Source: a virus | Reading direction: 5' to 3' (one strand) | Virus record (IMG/VR): IMGVR_UViG_3300033150_000799 | Coordinates: 1 to 20,322 of that record | DNA: 20,322 bases | Part shown: piece by piece, positions 13,046 to 19,322 of the stretch | Position numbering within the stretch: position 1 is the stretch's first letter | Layout: each line of letters opens with the position of its first letter | The notes under the pieces: generated by a model | Told to the model about the DNA's origin: nothing | Database searches by the model: none | The model's input: only the letters and a program-made list of their open reading frames with translations | Program-made: the position numbers and the translations under genes

Positions 13046-13746
13046 TGCCAGACGACGCCCCGAAAGCGGACACCGACTGCGGGCGCAAGCACCTTTACTT
13101 GGTGCTACGGATCGCCGCCGTCGTCGCGGCAATCTGCGGCAGCACCATCGGCTACTGCACCGTGCTGGTTGGCGGCCTCGAAGTCCGGGTCCGCGAGGTC
13201 GAGAAACACGACGCCGCCAACGCCGCCCGTTTCGAGTCCATCTGCGACCGGATCGACCGCCTCGACCGTCGCCTCGAGCGCATCGGGCTGTTGCCGCACG
13301 AAAGGACTATGCCCATGGCCCGCGCTACCGACCTCGCCGACGCCATCGTCACCCTGCTAAACGGTCACGAGTTCAGCCAGGACTTCACCGCCGAGCGACA
13401 GTTCCGGCCGCGATACGAGATGCGGGACCTCAAGACCCTCCGCGTCACCGTCGTGCCCGGCGGCCTGGAGGCCGAACGGTACAGCCGGACGGAGGACGCC
13501 GAGACCTACCGTGTCGGCGTGGCCGTGCAGAAGAAACTCGGCGACGAGGCCAACGAGGAAGCCGAGATCGAGACCCTCCTGGACCTCGCCGAGGAAATCG
13601 ACCTCTACCTCCGAGCCCAGCGCATCGATTCGCCGGAGGCCGTCTGGACCGGCACCGAACACCCAACCCTCTATGATCCCGACCACCTGGACCAACTCCG
13701 GTGCTTCACGAGCGTTCTCACCCTTACCTACGTGACCACGAGGTAA
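13045..13746 (+). CDS. Membrane/coiled-coil module fused to a tail-completion domain
   Basis: A 233-residue protein with two unlike parts. Residues 17-44 are a hydrophobic membrane segment (LYLVLRIAAVVAAICGSTIGYCTVLVGG, one span), and 48-82 a charged coiled coil (VREVEKHDAANAARFES, IDRLDRRLERIG). From M89/M91 a second domain begins (MARATDLADAIVTLLNG...) with RDLKTLRVTVVPGG, YRVGVAVQKKL, IETLLDLAEEIDLYL and a C-terminal strand SVLTLTYVTTR. That pattern fits phage tail-terminator or neck proteins. A GAAAGGA site (13300-13306) directly precedes ATG 13309, so the tail domain can be made alone (13309-13746), and the first part may be a small separate gene that has lost its stop codon. Confidence 0.65.
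   Translation: MPDDAPKADTDCGRKHLYLVLRIAAVVAAICGSTIGYCTVLVGGLEVRVREVEKHDAANAARFESICDRIDRLDRRLERIGLLPHERTMPMARATDLADAIVTLLNGHEFSQDFTAERQFRPRYEMRDLKTLRVTVVPGGLEAERYSRTEDAETYRVGVAVQKKLGDEANEEAEIETLLDLAEEIDLYLRAQRIDSPEAVWTGTEHPTLYDPDHLDQLRCFTSVLTLTYVTTR
13309..13746 (+). CDS. Nested tail-completion protein (internal start)
   Basis: A 145-residue product from ATG 13309, in the frame of the fusion above, with its own ribosome site GAAAGGA two bases upstream (spacing is short; ATG 13315 gives more usual spacing). It contains only the mixed alpha/beta tail domain and lacks the membrane segment, as would be expected for a structural protein that works in the cytoplasm. I consider this the more likely structural protein, but the long form cannot be excluded. 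Confidence 0.55.
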   Translation: MPMARATDLADAIVTLLNGHEFSQDFTAERQFRPRYEMRDLKTLRVTVVPGGLEAERYSRTEDAETYRVGVAVQKKLGDEANEEAEIETLLDLAEEIDLYLRAQRIDSPEAVWTGTEHPTLYDPDHLDQLRCFTSVLTLTYVTTR

Positions 13747-13749
13747 CCC

Positions 13750-14007
13750 ATGGCCAACGGCACCTACTTCGACAAGTTCGACCTCGGAGCGGCCTACGCT
13801 CCGCTCTCGACGAATCGCAAGCAACTCACCGTGACCGTTTCCGCCCCGCCCAGCAATAGCGCGACCGCCTACCTGAAGGGCAACGACGGCGGCGACGTGC
13901 CTCTCGAACCCGGCGAGTGGCACACGCTCGTCGACGTGGACCTCTCGAAGATCGAGCTCAAGGGCACGCCGGGCGACGCGGTCACCATCGTTGGAGGGAC
14001 CTGGTAA
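13750..14007 (+). CDS. Small beta-rich structural protein of unknown function
   Basis: An 85-residue protein starting at ATG 13750, three bases after the preceding stop, with GAGG upstream at 13739. It is rich in Val/Thr/Ser and Gly with alternating hydrophobic residues (LTVTVSAPPS, TLVDVDLSKIELKG, DAVTIVGG), so it is probably an all-beta head or tail accessory protein. No family is recognised. The TAA overlaps the fibre gene start as TAATG, so the two may be translationally coupled and their products may interact. Confidence 0.65.
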   Translation: MANGTYFDKFDLGAAYAPLSTNRKQLTVTVSAPPSNSATAYLKGNDGGDVPLEPGEWHTLVDVDLSKIELKGTPGDAVTIVGGTW

Positions 14008-14894
14008 TGCCGTATCGCACCGTCGGAATCCAGGCCGTTGCTGACGACGCCTCGCCCAAACTCGGCGGCGACCTCGACGTGAACGGCCACAAGATCACGT
14101 CGGCTGAGAATGGTGATGTGCAACTGGCGCCGCACGGGACCGGGGCCATTGTCGCCTTGCCCGGCGGCAACGCTCGCGGTGAATGCGCGGTGGACCTCGG
14201 CAGGGTGCGAGCGGTGGACACGGACGTGGCCAGCGGTGACTACGCCACCATTGGCGGAGGGCGTGCAAACACGGTCAGCGGCATCAACAGCGTAGTCGCG
14301 GGGGGATACGAAAACGACGCGACGGGAGCGAGCTGTGGAGTGGGCGGGGGGCGAGGCGCCAAGGCCCAGGCCAATTACGCGTGGGCGATGGGGTTTTCCC
14401 TGTCTGCACAAGCCTCCTATGCCCGCGCTACCGGCCGCCAAGCCATCGCCCGGCTTGAGGGCGAAGACGCCTGGTCCGGCGTCGGCAGCAGTTACGGCGT
14501 CCAGCGGTCCTGGTTCCAGCAGCATGGCGAGGTGACCTACAACGGGGGGACCCCTCAAGAGATAACCAGCCCCGAGAAACTGACCCTCGAAAGCGGGTAC
14601 ACGTACTTCATCCGCACGCGCGTTCTCGTCTCGTGCGACCCATCGAACAATCTGGCCGTCGCGGCCACTTACGAAACGCTCGTCGCCAACGACGGCGGTA
14701 GCATAGTCGTCTTCGACGGGCCGACGCAGATTTGCTCGATGGGGTCGGGTGCGAACATCAATGTGAACGTTGATACGTATGACGACGAGGCCCTGGAGGT
14801 TGAGGTTGGCGCGACCTTCGACGGAGACCACTGCCGAGTGCACGTGCTGCACGAAATCCTCCGAGTCGCCAACGGCTATCACTGCGGCTGTTAG
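14007..14894 (+). CDS. Trimeric fibre-like structural protein
   Basis: A 295-residue protein. The N-terminus carries DDASPKLGGDLDVNGHKI, a motif often found in phage tail fibres. Residues ~79-147 are repeat-like Gly/Ala/Ser stretches (YATIGGGRANTVSGINS, VVAGGYENDATG, GAKAQANYAWAMGFSLS, ASYARATGRQA) like the left-handed beta-roll head of YadA-type adhesins and some fibres. The last 120 residues are a beta-rich globular domain (GYTYFIRTRVLV, NINVNVDTYDD, CRVHVLHEILRV) with five cysteines. The gene sits between head-joining genes and the tail tube, not after the tape measure, so a head-attached fibre is as likely as a tail fibre. Confidence 0.6.
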   Translation: MPYRTVGIQAVADDASPKLGGDLDVNGHKITSAENGDVQLAPHGTGAIVALPGGNARGECAVDLGRVRAVDTDVASGDYATIGGGRANTVSGINSVVAGGYENDATGASCGVGGGRGAKAQANYAWAMGFSLSAQASYARATGRQAIARLEGEDAWSGVGSSYGVQRSWFQQHGEVTYNGGTPQEITSPEKLTLESGYTYFIRTRVLVSCDPSNNLAVAATYETLVANDGGSIVVFDGPTQICSMGSGANINVNVDTYDDEALEVEVGATFDGDHCRVHVLHEILRVANGYHCGC

Positions 14895-14905
14895 GGAGAG
14901 TTGAA

Positions 14906-15169
14906 ATGCTAACAGACGTGCCAGAACCGCAATTGACGAAGGCCGAGCAAGACGCCCTGATGATCCGCCAAACGATGGCGGACCTGACCGGGCATGCCGC
15001 ACACGCCCTGACGCGCATCCGGCAACTCGTTCGGGATTCGGCACACCGCCAGGCCGTCGTGGACGTTCTTGGGCCGGCGGACGCCAAGGCCCTGCGCAAC
15101 GCCTTCGCCGGCTACCGTGCGGGCGTGCAGGCAGCCCGCGAGGTCGATGTCGGAGGCCTGGAGGCGTGA
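14906..15169 (+). CDS. Small helical hypothetical protein
   Basis: An 87-residue, mostly helical protein with GGGAGAG ahead of ATG 14906. Features are KAEQDALMIRQTMADL, HALTRIRQLVRDSAHRQAVV, and an Ala-rich end AFAGYRAGVQAAREVDVGG. It is followed by a GTG start overlapping its stop (GTGA). It resembles no family I recognise. An assembly chaperone for the adjacent fibre is possible because such helical proteins often follow fibre genes, but this is speculation. Confidence 0.55.
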   Translation: MLTDVPEPQLTKAEQDALMIRQTMADLTGHAAHALTRIRQLVRDSAHRQAVVDVLGPADAKALRNAFAGYRAGVQAAREVDVGGLEA

Positions 15170-15681
15170 TTTCGCCGGATAACATCGCGGCCGGGGTGCT
15201 GACGTACCCCTGCGGCCATTGCCGGCCGGAGATCATCGCCTGGCTCACCCAGACGGACATCAATCCGGGCCGGGTGCATTTTCTCAACCAGGAAGGTCTG
15301 GCTCGGGCCCCGAACGATCTGCTCACCGTCCTGCTGGCCGAGGGGCGAGACTGGCTGCTCGTGGTCGAGCGCGACATCGTGCCGGTCGAGATGGCCGCCT
15401 GGTGGCAGGCCGACGCGGATGTCGTGGGCGTCTGGTATCCTCATTCGTCGGGCTGCACCGAGCGCACGGAGAGTATGTGGGCTCCTTGGCCGTCCGGCCC
15501 GGCATGGCACCGGGGGCTTTGGCGAGCCCGCCGCGAGGTCTTGGAAACTATGCCGAGGCCGTGGCTGCCGGCTTACCCGCGAGGCGGCTGCCGGTGCAAG
15601 AACTTTGCTGAAGAAGCACGCCGCAACGGCTTCACCGTCACAACCGCAGGCCGGGCCGAGCATGCCGAGTGCCCGAAGTAG
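15166..15681 (+). CDS. Putative glycosyltransferase-like (GT-A) protein
   Basis: A 171-residue protein starting at GTG 15166 overlapping the previous stop. The pattern suggests a small Rossmann-like GT-A fold: YPCGHCRPEIIAWL, VHFLNQEGLARAPNDLLTVLLAEGRDWLLVVERDIVP with the acidic Glu-Arg-Asp at the end of a beta strand (in place of DxD), ADADVVGVWYP, then AWHRGLWRARREVLETMPRPWLP and a C-terminal CRCKNFAEEARRNGFTVTTAGRAEHAE. The last His near AEH is where such enzymes bind metal. Six or so cysteines are scattered. Fold assignment is by pattern; the substrate is unknown, and it could modify capsid or fibre proteins. It ends just before the second terminator. Confidence 0.45.
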   Translation: MISPDNIAAGVLTYPCGHCRPEIIAWLTQTDINPGRVHFLNQEGLARAPNDLLTVLLAEGRDWLLVVERDIVPVEMAAWWQADADVVGVWYPHSSGCTERTESMWAPWPSGPAWHRGLWRARREVLETMPRPWLPAYPRGGCRCKNFAEEARRNGFTVTTAGRAEHAECPK

Positions 15682-15707
15682 GAACGTAGACAACCGAACA
15701 GAACAGC

Positions 15708-15760
15708 AAGCCGGCCGTGTGGGGCCGACGCGAACACCCCACGCGGCCGGCTTTTATTTT
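15708..15760 (+). terminator. Strong Rho-independent terminator-like stem between head and tail modules
   Basis: AAGCCGGCCGTGTGGGG (15708-15724) pairs with CCCCACGCGGCCGGCTT (15737-15753): 17 pairs with one T-G, and a 12-base loop, followed by TTATTTT. It lies 27 bases after the GT-A-like gene. The tail-tube ATG is 32 bases past the T tract, with a GGGAG ribosome site between, so a separate promoter is hardly possible. The bases 15713-15726 are identical to 8201-8214 in the other terminator. Confidence 0.8.
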
Positions 15761-15792
15761 GGCGCAGAACGGATAACCGAAGGGAGAACCCA

Positions 15793-16233
15793 ATGACTCA
15801 CCGTAGAGGCTATGAAGCCAAGATGTACCGGAACACCGGCACCTACGACACGCCGGTGTGGGAGGAAGTCACCAACATCCGCGACCTCACCCTCGGCAAC
15901 GAGAAGGGCGAGACCGACGTCACCACCCGCCAGAACAGCGGCTATGAGGCTGTTGTGGGGACGCTCAAGCGCGCCAACGTCGAGTTCTCGATGGTGTGGA
16001 ACACCGGCGACGACGACTTCACCGCCATCAAGGACTCCTACTTCAACGGCACCGGCATCGATGTGATGGTCCTCGACGGCAGCAAAGACGTCAGCGGCAC
16101 CCAGGGCCTCCGCGCGACCATGGAGGTCATGACCTTCAACCGCAACGAGAACCTCACCGACGCCCTCACCGTCGACGTGACCATGAAACCGACCTACAGC
16201 GACCATGCGCCCGAGTGGGTGACCATCGAGTAA
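15793..16233 (+). CDS. Major tail (tail tube) protein
   Basis: A 146-residue protein with AAGGGAG ahead of ATG 15793. Its sequence is typical of small phage tail tube proteins: an early YEAKMYRNTGTY strand, the NIRDLTLGNEKGETDVTTRQNSGYEAVVGTLKRANVEFSM-like order of strands (broken here at DVTTRQNSG), the loop DDDFTAIKDSYFNGTGID, and the end VDVTMKPTYSDHAPEWVTI. It polymerises as hexamer rings stacked on the tape measure to form the tail tube. The position after head completion genes and before the chaperone and tape measure fits. Confidence 0.85.
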   Translation: MTHRRGYEAKMYRNTGTYDTPVWEEVTNIRDLTLGNEKGETDVTTRQNSGYEAVVGTLKRANVEFSMVWNTGDDDFTAIKDSYFNGTGIDVMVLDGSKDVSGTQGLRATMEVMTFNRNENLTDALTVDVTMKPTYSDHAPEWVTIE

Positions 16234-16279
16234 CCCTCGCCACCCGCGCGAACGCTAACACACAGAAAGGGAGAACCCC

Positions 16280-16819
16280 ATGGCTACCGACCTCACCGGC
16301 CTCCAGGCCCGCGTTTCGCTGGGCGTAACGGCCACCCCGAAAAAGGAAATCGACCTCTCCACCCCGAAAGCCCCGCTCAACCTGAGCGACGTGATCCAAT
16401 TCGCTTTCGGCTCCGATGCCGACCAGGCAGACCAAATCTGGTGGGGCCGCCGGACCATCGGCCCCGGAGCGACCGACACCCTCGATCTCGCCGGAAGCCT
16501 GACCAACGCCTTCGGCGGAAGCGTCACCTTCGACAACATCAAGGCGATCCTTATCTTCAACCGCTCCGACACGGCCATCGGTGCCCACACCGCGACCGAC
16601 GCCGCCATCCAGATCGGCGGAGCGGCCAACGAGTTCACCGGCCCCCTCAGCGCGGCTGGGACGTTCGACGTGCCCGCCGGCGGTTTCGCCGGGTTCGCCA
16701 CGCCCGAGGCCGACGGCTGGGCCGTCACCCCCGACACCGCCGACGAACTCGACGTGACCAACCTCGACGGCGTGGAGGAAGCCCTCTATGACATCGTGAT
16801 CATCGGGGAGAGCGCGTAA
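16280..16819 (+). CDS. Phage structural protein, probably tail-associated, function unknown
   Basis: A 179-residue protein with GAAAGGGAG ahead of ATG 16280. The pattern is recognisable from other phages but has no known function: an N-terminal DLTGLQARVSLGVTATPKKEIDLSTP, DQADQIWWGRRTIGPGATDTLDL, AFGGSVTFDNIKAILIFNRS, VPAGGFAGFATPEADGWAV and a C-terminal YDIVIIGESA. It looks beta-sandwich-like. Between tail tube and chaperone it may be a tail-tube or tail-tip auxiliary protein. Start and reading frame are secure, and the role is inferred from position only. Confidence 0.7.
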   Translation: MATDLTGLQARVSLGVTATPKKEIDLSTPKAPLNLSDVIQFAFGSDADQADQIWWGRRTIGPGATDTLDLAGSLTNAFGGSVTFDNIKAILIFNRSDTAIGAHTATDAAIQIGGAANEFTGPLSAAGTFDVPAGGFAGFATPEADGWAVTPDTADELDVTNLDGVEEALYDIVIIGESA

Positions 16820-16841
16820 CTGGAAAGGAGGCTGTGCCGCG

Positions 16842-17324
16842 ATGGGCCAGTTCACTGATACCGAGGGCCGCATTTGGACCCTCGCCGTCGACGTAAACAT
16901 CGTGCGCCGCGTCCGGAACGCCTTGGGCGAGAACCTGCTCGACCTGGCAGGCGGCGAACTATGCAAGCGCGTCACCCGCGACCCCGTGCTGCTCGTCGAT
17001 CTCATGTACGAGGTTGTCCGGCCCGAGGCCGAGAGTCAGGACGTTAGCCCCGAGGCCTTCGGCCGGGCCCTCACCGGCGACGTGATCGACGCCGCCACGA
17101 CCGCCCTCTTGGAGAGCGTCGCGGATTTTTTCCCGAGCCGGAAGGCGACGGTTCTCCGGCGAATGATCGAGAAAGGGGCGGAGATCGACGCCAAGGTGGT
17201 GGCGAGGGCAGAGCGGGTCCTGGAGGACGGGACGCTCGACGCCGAGATCGAACGGTTGGCGAGCAAGCCTGGGAGACCATCCACCACCTCGCCGGCGCCG
17301 TCGGCCTCGACCCCGGCCCCCTGA
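16842..17324 (+). CDS. Tail assembly chaperone (gpG-like)
   Basis: A 160-residue protein with AAAGGAGG (16823-16830) ahead of ATG 16842. The N-terminal 130 residues (FTDTEGRIWTLAVDVNIVRRVRNALGENLLDL, LVDLMYEVVRPEAESQ, AFGRALTGDVIDAAT) fit the gpG-type tail assembly chaperones that keep tape measure and tube soluble. After ERLASKPGR the frame turns into a Ser/Thr/Pro-rich tail that looks out of frame. The -1 frame encodes GEQAWETIHHLAGAVG and continues as the next reading frame, so a programmed -1 shift near 17258 most likely makes a gpGT-like longer form. No perfect slippery heptamer is visible. Confidence 0.8.
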   Translation: MGQFTDTEGRIWTLAVDVNIVRRVRNALGENLLDLAGGELCKRVTRDPVLLVDLMYEVVRPEAESQDVSPEAFGRALTGDVIDAATTALLESVADFFPSRKATVLRRMIEKGAEIDAKVVARAERVLEDGTLDAEIERLASKPGRPSTTSPAPSASTPAP

Positions 17325-17344
17325 CCCTCCGCGACCTCGTCGCT

Positions 17345-17563
17345 ATGGCCAAGGGCCGGGTCGAGACTTTCGACCGGCTGCAATGGGCAACCACCAGCGC
17401 CGTGCTGGCCATGATTGCAAACGTGAATCGAGACCCGAGGAAAACCGGCCCGTTCAGGGCCCGCGACTTCGACCCCTACGCCAAGCGATGCCGGAATGGA
17501 GTGCCAATCACGCCCGACAATATCGAGGATCTCAAGGTTTTCGTTCCAGGAGAATCGCCATGA
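17345..17563 (+). CDS. Tail assembly chaperone C-terminal (T-like) part, reached by -1 frameshift
   Basis: In frame it is open upstream of ATG 17345, where residues HHLAGAVGLDPGPLTLRDLVAMAKGRVE read as real protein, so the ATG is likely not the true start: no ribosome site precedes it. The product continues with FDRLQWATTSAVLAMIANVNRDPRK and FRARDFDPYAKRC, the order seen in C-terminal parts of phage tail chaperones. The full extended product of 16842-17563 would be about 240 residues, near the size of lambda gpGT. The TGA overlaps the next ATG. Confidence 0.75.
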   Translation: MAKGRVETFDRLQWATTSAVLAMIANVNRDPRKTGPFRARDFDPYAKRCRNGVPITPDNIEDLKVFVPGESP

Positions 17564-18447
17564 CCCGCGCACTCGTTGCCGTTGCCTTGGCCGTCGCCGT
17601 GGTAGGCTGTGGCCAGCCCGACCTTACCCGCGACCGCCAGGCTGCCGAGGCCGCCCTTGCCGACATTCCCGACCGGGCCGACAAGGCCATCGGCCACATT
17701 GACAAAGCCAAGACGGGGGCCCGCGAGTCGGCCGCCGAGGTCCGCGACGCCGCCAGCGACGCCTCGACGATTCCCCAGGCCCGCCCCATCGCCGAGCGCC
17801 TCGCCACGAGCGCCGACCGCCTCGACCGCGAGGTCGTGCCCGAGTTGGACGAAGCCCTCGCCGACGTGGAAGCCGTAAAGACCGGGGCCGTCGACGCTGC
17901 CGGTCTCGCCGACGCCATCGCCAACCTTGAAGCCGAACGCGACCAATGGAAGGCCGAGGCAGCCGAGCAACGCGAGCGGGCCGACTCGGCCATCCGCAAG
18001 TGGCTACTGATCGTCGCCGCGGCCGGTTTCGCGGGCATCCTCGCCGGCGGAGCCCTTTTCGTATGGGTCGGCCGCAAGGTCGGCCTCGCCGTCGGTCTCG
18101 GAAGCCTCGCCCTCTTTGCCGCAGCCGTTGCCCTACACCGGTGGTACGAGTGGATTGCCTGGGGAGGCCTCGCCGTGATCCTGCTGGCCGTCGCGGGCCT
18201 TGCCTACGGCCTGTGGCGATACCGCGACGCTTTCCGGGCCGTTGTCGAGGGTGGCGAGCACTTCAAGGAATACCTTCAGGACGGCGTCACGTACACCCGC
18301 GAGCAAATCCGCGACATCTTCCGACGCATGCAGCGCGCCACGCAGTACCACGCCCGGAGCGACGCCGAGAAGATGGTCCGCGACGTGAAGAAGGAGGTCA
18401 AGACGGGATGCCCCGCATTGTCCTCGTTGCCCTTGCCGCCCTCGTAG
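17560..18447 (+). CDS. Lipoprotein-like membrane protein with coiled coil and three membrane segments
   Basis: A 295-residue protein starting at ATG 17560. The N-terminus RALVAVALAVAVVGC is a short signal with lipobox VVGC (C17). Residues 20-145 are a charged Ala-rich helix (DIPDRADKAIGHIDKAK; LADAIANLEAERDQWKAEAAEQRERAD) likely forming a coiled coil. From K147 there are three hydrophobic spans (about 148-169, 174-189 and 194-215), with a basic helical tail to 295. It overlaps the start of a second small lipoprotein by 40 bases, as i-spanin and o-spanin genes do. An i-spanin usually has one N-terminal span, so the layout is odd. Alternatives are a holin-like or tail-associated membrane protein. 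Function is unproven. Confidence 0.6.
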   Translation: MTRALVAVALAVAVVGCGQPDLTRDRQAAEAALADIPDRADKAIGHIDKAKTGARESAAEVRDAASDASTIPQARPIAERLATSADRLDREVVPELDEALADVEAVKTGAVDAAGLADAIANLEAERDQWKAEAAEQRERADSAIRKWLLIVAAAGFAGILAGGALFVWVGRKVGLAVGLGSLALFAAAVALHRWYEWIAWGGLAVILLAVAGLAYGLWRYRDAFRAVVEGGEHFKEYLQDGVTYTREQIRDIFRRMQRATQYHARSDAEKMVRDVKKEVKTGCPALSSLPLPPS

Positions 18448-18587
18448 TCGGCTGTGCCACGCCTGACCGGCCGGACCGGCGAGACATCCACTTCAAGTGG
18501 GACGGCGAGCGGTGGGAAAAGGTTATGCCACCCGACGAACCCGAACTGGAAAGGATACCTCCATGGCGCGTCGCTATATTCTCTTGA
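18408..18587 (+). CDS. Small lipoprotein, Rz1-like outer-membrane spanin candidate
   Basis: A 59-residue protein beginning inside the end of the previous gene. ATG 18408 has AAGGAGG at 18391-18397. Residues 1-17 are a lipoprotein signal (MPRIVLVALAALVVGCA, lipobox VVGC with C16), after which the chain is short, charged and Pro-containing (RPDRRDIHFKWDGERWEKVMPP, PELERIPPW). A short, proline-containing lipoprotein overlapping a membrane protein with a coiled coil is the Rz/Rz1 arrangement: the o-spanin joins the outer membrane to the inner-membrane partner during lysis. Size fits Rz1 (60). No lysozyme or holin is seen beside it, so a non-lysis surface lipoprotein is possible. Confidence 0.55.
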   Translation: MPRIVLVALAALVVGCATPDRPDRRDIHFKWDGERWEKVMPPDEPELERIPPWRVAIFS

Positions 18588-18820
18588 ACCCGGCCGACGG
18601 GCCCCTGTGGAGGCTCGCCCAGGCCGTCACCTGCCAGGGTGCGACCGAGTACCTCGACTTTGCCGACCTCGCCCGCCGCCTTTGCGAGAAAGAGGCCGGC
18701 GAGGCCGAGGTCAACATCGCGCAGATGAGCGAGATCGTGGCCGACCTCCAGCGCCTGCTCGCTGACGATCCGCAGGCCGTGCTGGCCGTCCTCGCCGACA
18801 AGCTGCCGGCCACCCCGTAA
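18563..18820 (+). CDS. Small hypothetical protein
   Basis: An 85-residue protein starting at ATG 18563, with GGAAAGGA at 18548-18555; it overlaps the end of the lipoprotein gene by 25 bases. An earlier in-frame start at 18497 is possible but has no ribosome site. It is helical and acidic (LARRLCEKEAGEAEVNIAQMSEIVADLQRLLADD, with QAVLAVLADKL). No family is recognised. The overlap suggests coupled translation with the preceding lipoprotein. Confidence 0.6.
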   Translation: MARRYILLNPADGPLWRLAQAVTCQGATEYLDFADLARRLCEKEAGEAEVNIAQMSEIVADLQRLLADDPQAVLAVLADKLPATP

Positions 18821-18833
18821 TGCGAGGCTACCC

Positions 18834-19322
18834 ATGCTCCGCTTCAACGTCGATTACAGCATGTTCTTCGACAAGATGCCCGTCAAGCGGGCCATAGACA
18901 AGGCCTCGCGCGACCGCCTGATGAAGGCCGGGTCCTTCGTCCGCACGACGGCCAAGCGGAGCATCCGTAAGCGCAAGAGCATCAGCGAGCCGGGCCAGCA
19001 ACCGCGAAGTCACCACGGCCTGCTGCGGAAATTGATCTTCTTCGGTCTCGAACCTTACGCCAAGACCGTCGTCGTCGGCCCGATGGACGCCAACATCGAG
19101 AATCCGCCTGTACCGAACCTGCTGGAGTTTGGCGGACGGGCCCGCCGGTACTTCCGGTGGCGTGGCTGGCCGCCCCGGCCCGAGCCCTGTAGCCGCAACG
19201 CCCCCGGCGCCATCGCGTACATGGCCCGATACCGGCCGCGGCCGTTCATGGGCCCCGCCCTCGAGGCCGAGGCCCCGAACTTCCCCGACCTGTTCAAGAA
19301 CAGCATCAGAAAGGTCGCCTGA
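18834..19322 (+). CDS. HK97 gp10-like neck/tail-completion protein
   Basis: A 162-residue basic protein with GAGG ahead of ATG 18834. The plan follows HK97 gp10-type proteins that complete the head-tail connection: an N-terminal helix (RAIDKASRDRLMKAGSFVRTTAKRSI, then RKRKSISEPG), GLLRKLIFFGLEPYAKTVVVG, LLEFGGRA, and the usual end RPRPFMGPALEAEAPNFPDLFKNSI, in which the RPFMGPAL box is the family mark. An ARRYFRWRGWPPRPEP loop is unusually basic. It lies after the tail chaperone, not next to the portal, but such proteins also occur there. The TGA overlaps the tape measure ATG as TGATG. Confidence 0.6.
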   Translation: MLRFNVDYSMFFDKMPVKRAIDKASRDRLMKAGSFVRTTAKRSIRKRKSISEPGQQPRSHHGLLRKLIFFGLEPYAKTVVVGPMDANIENPPVPNLLEFGGRARRYFRWRGWPPRPEPCSRNAPGAIAYMARYRPRPFMGPALEAEAPNFPDLFKNSIRKVA

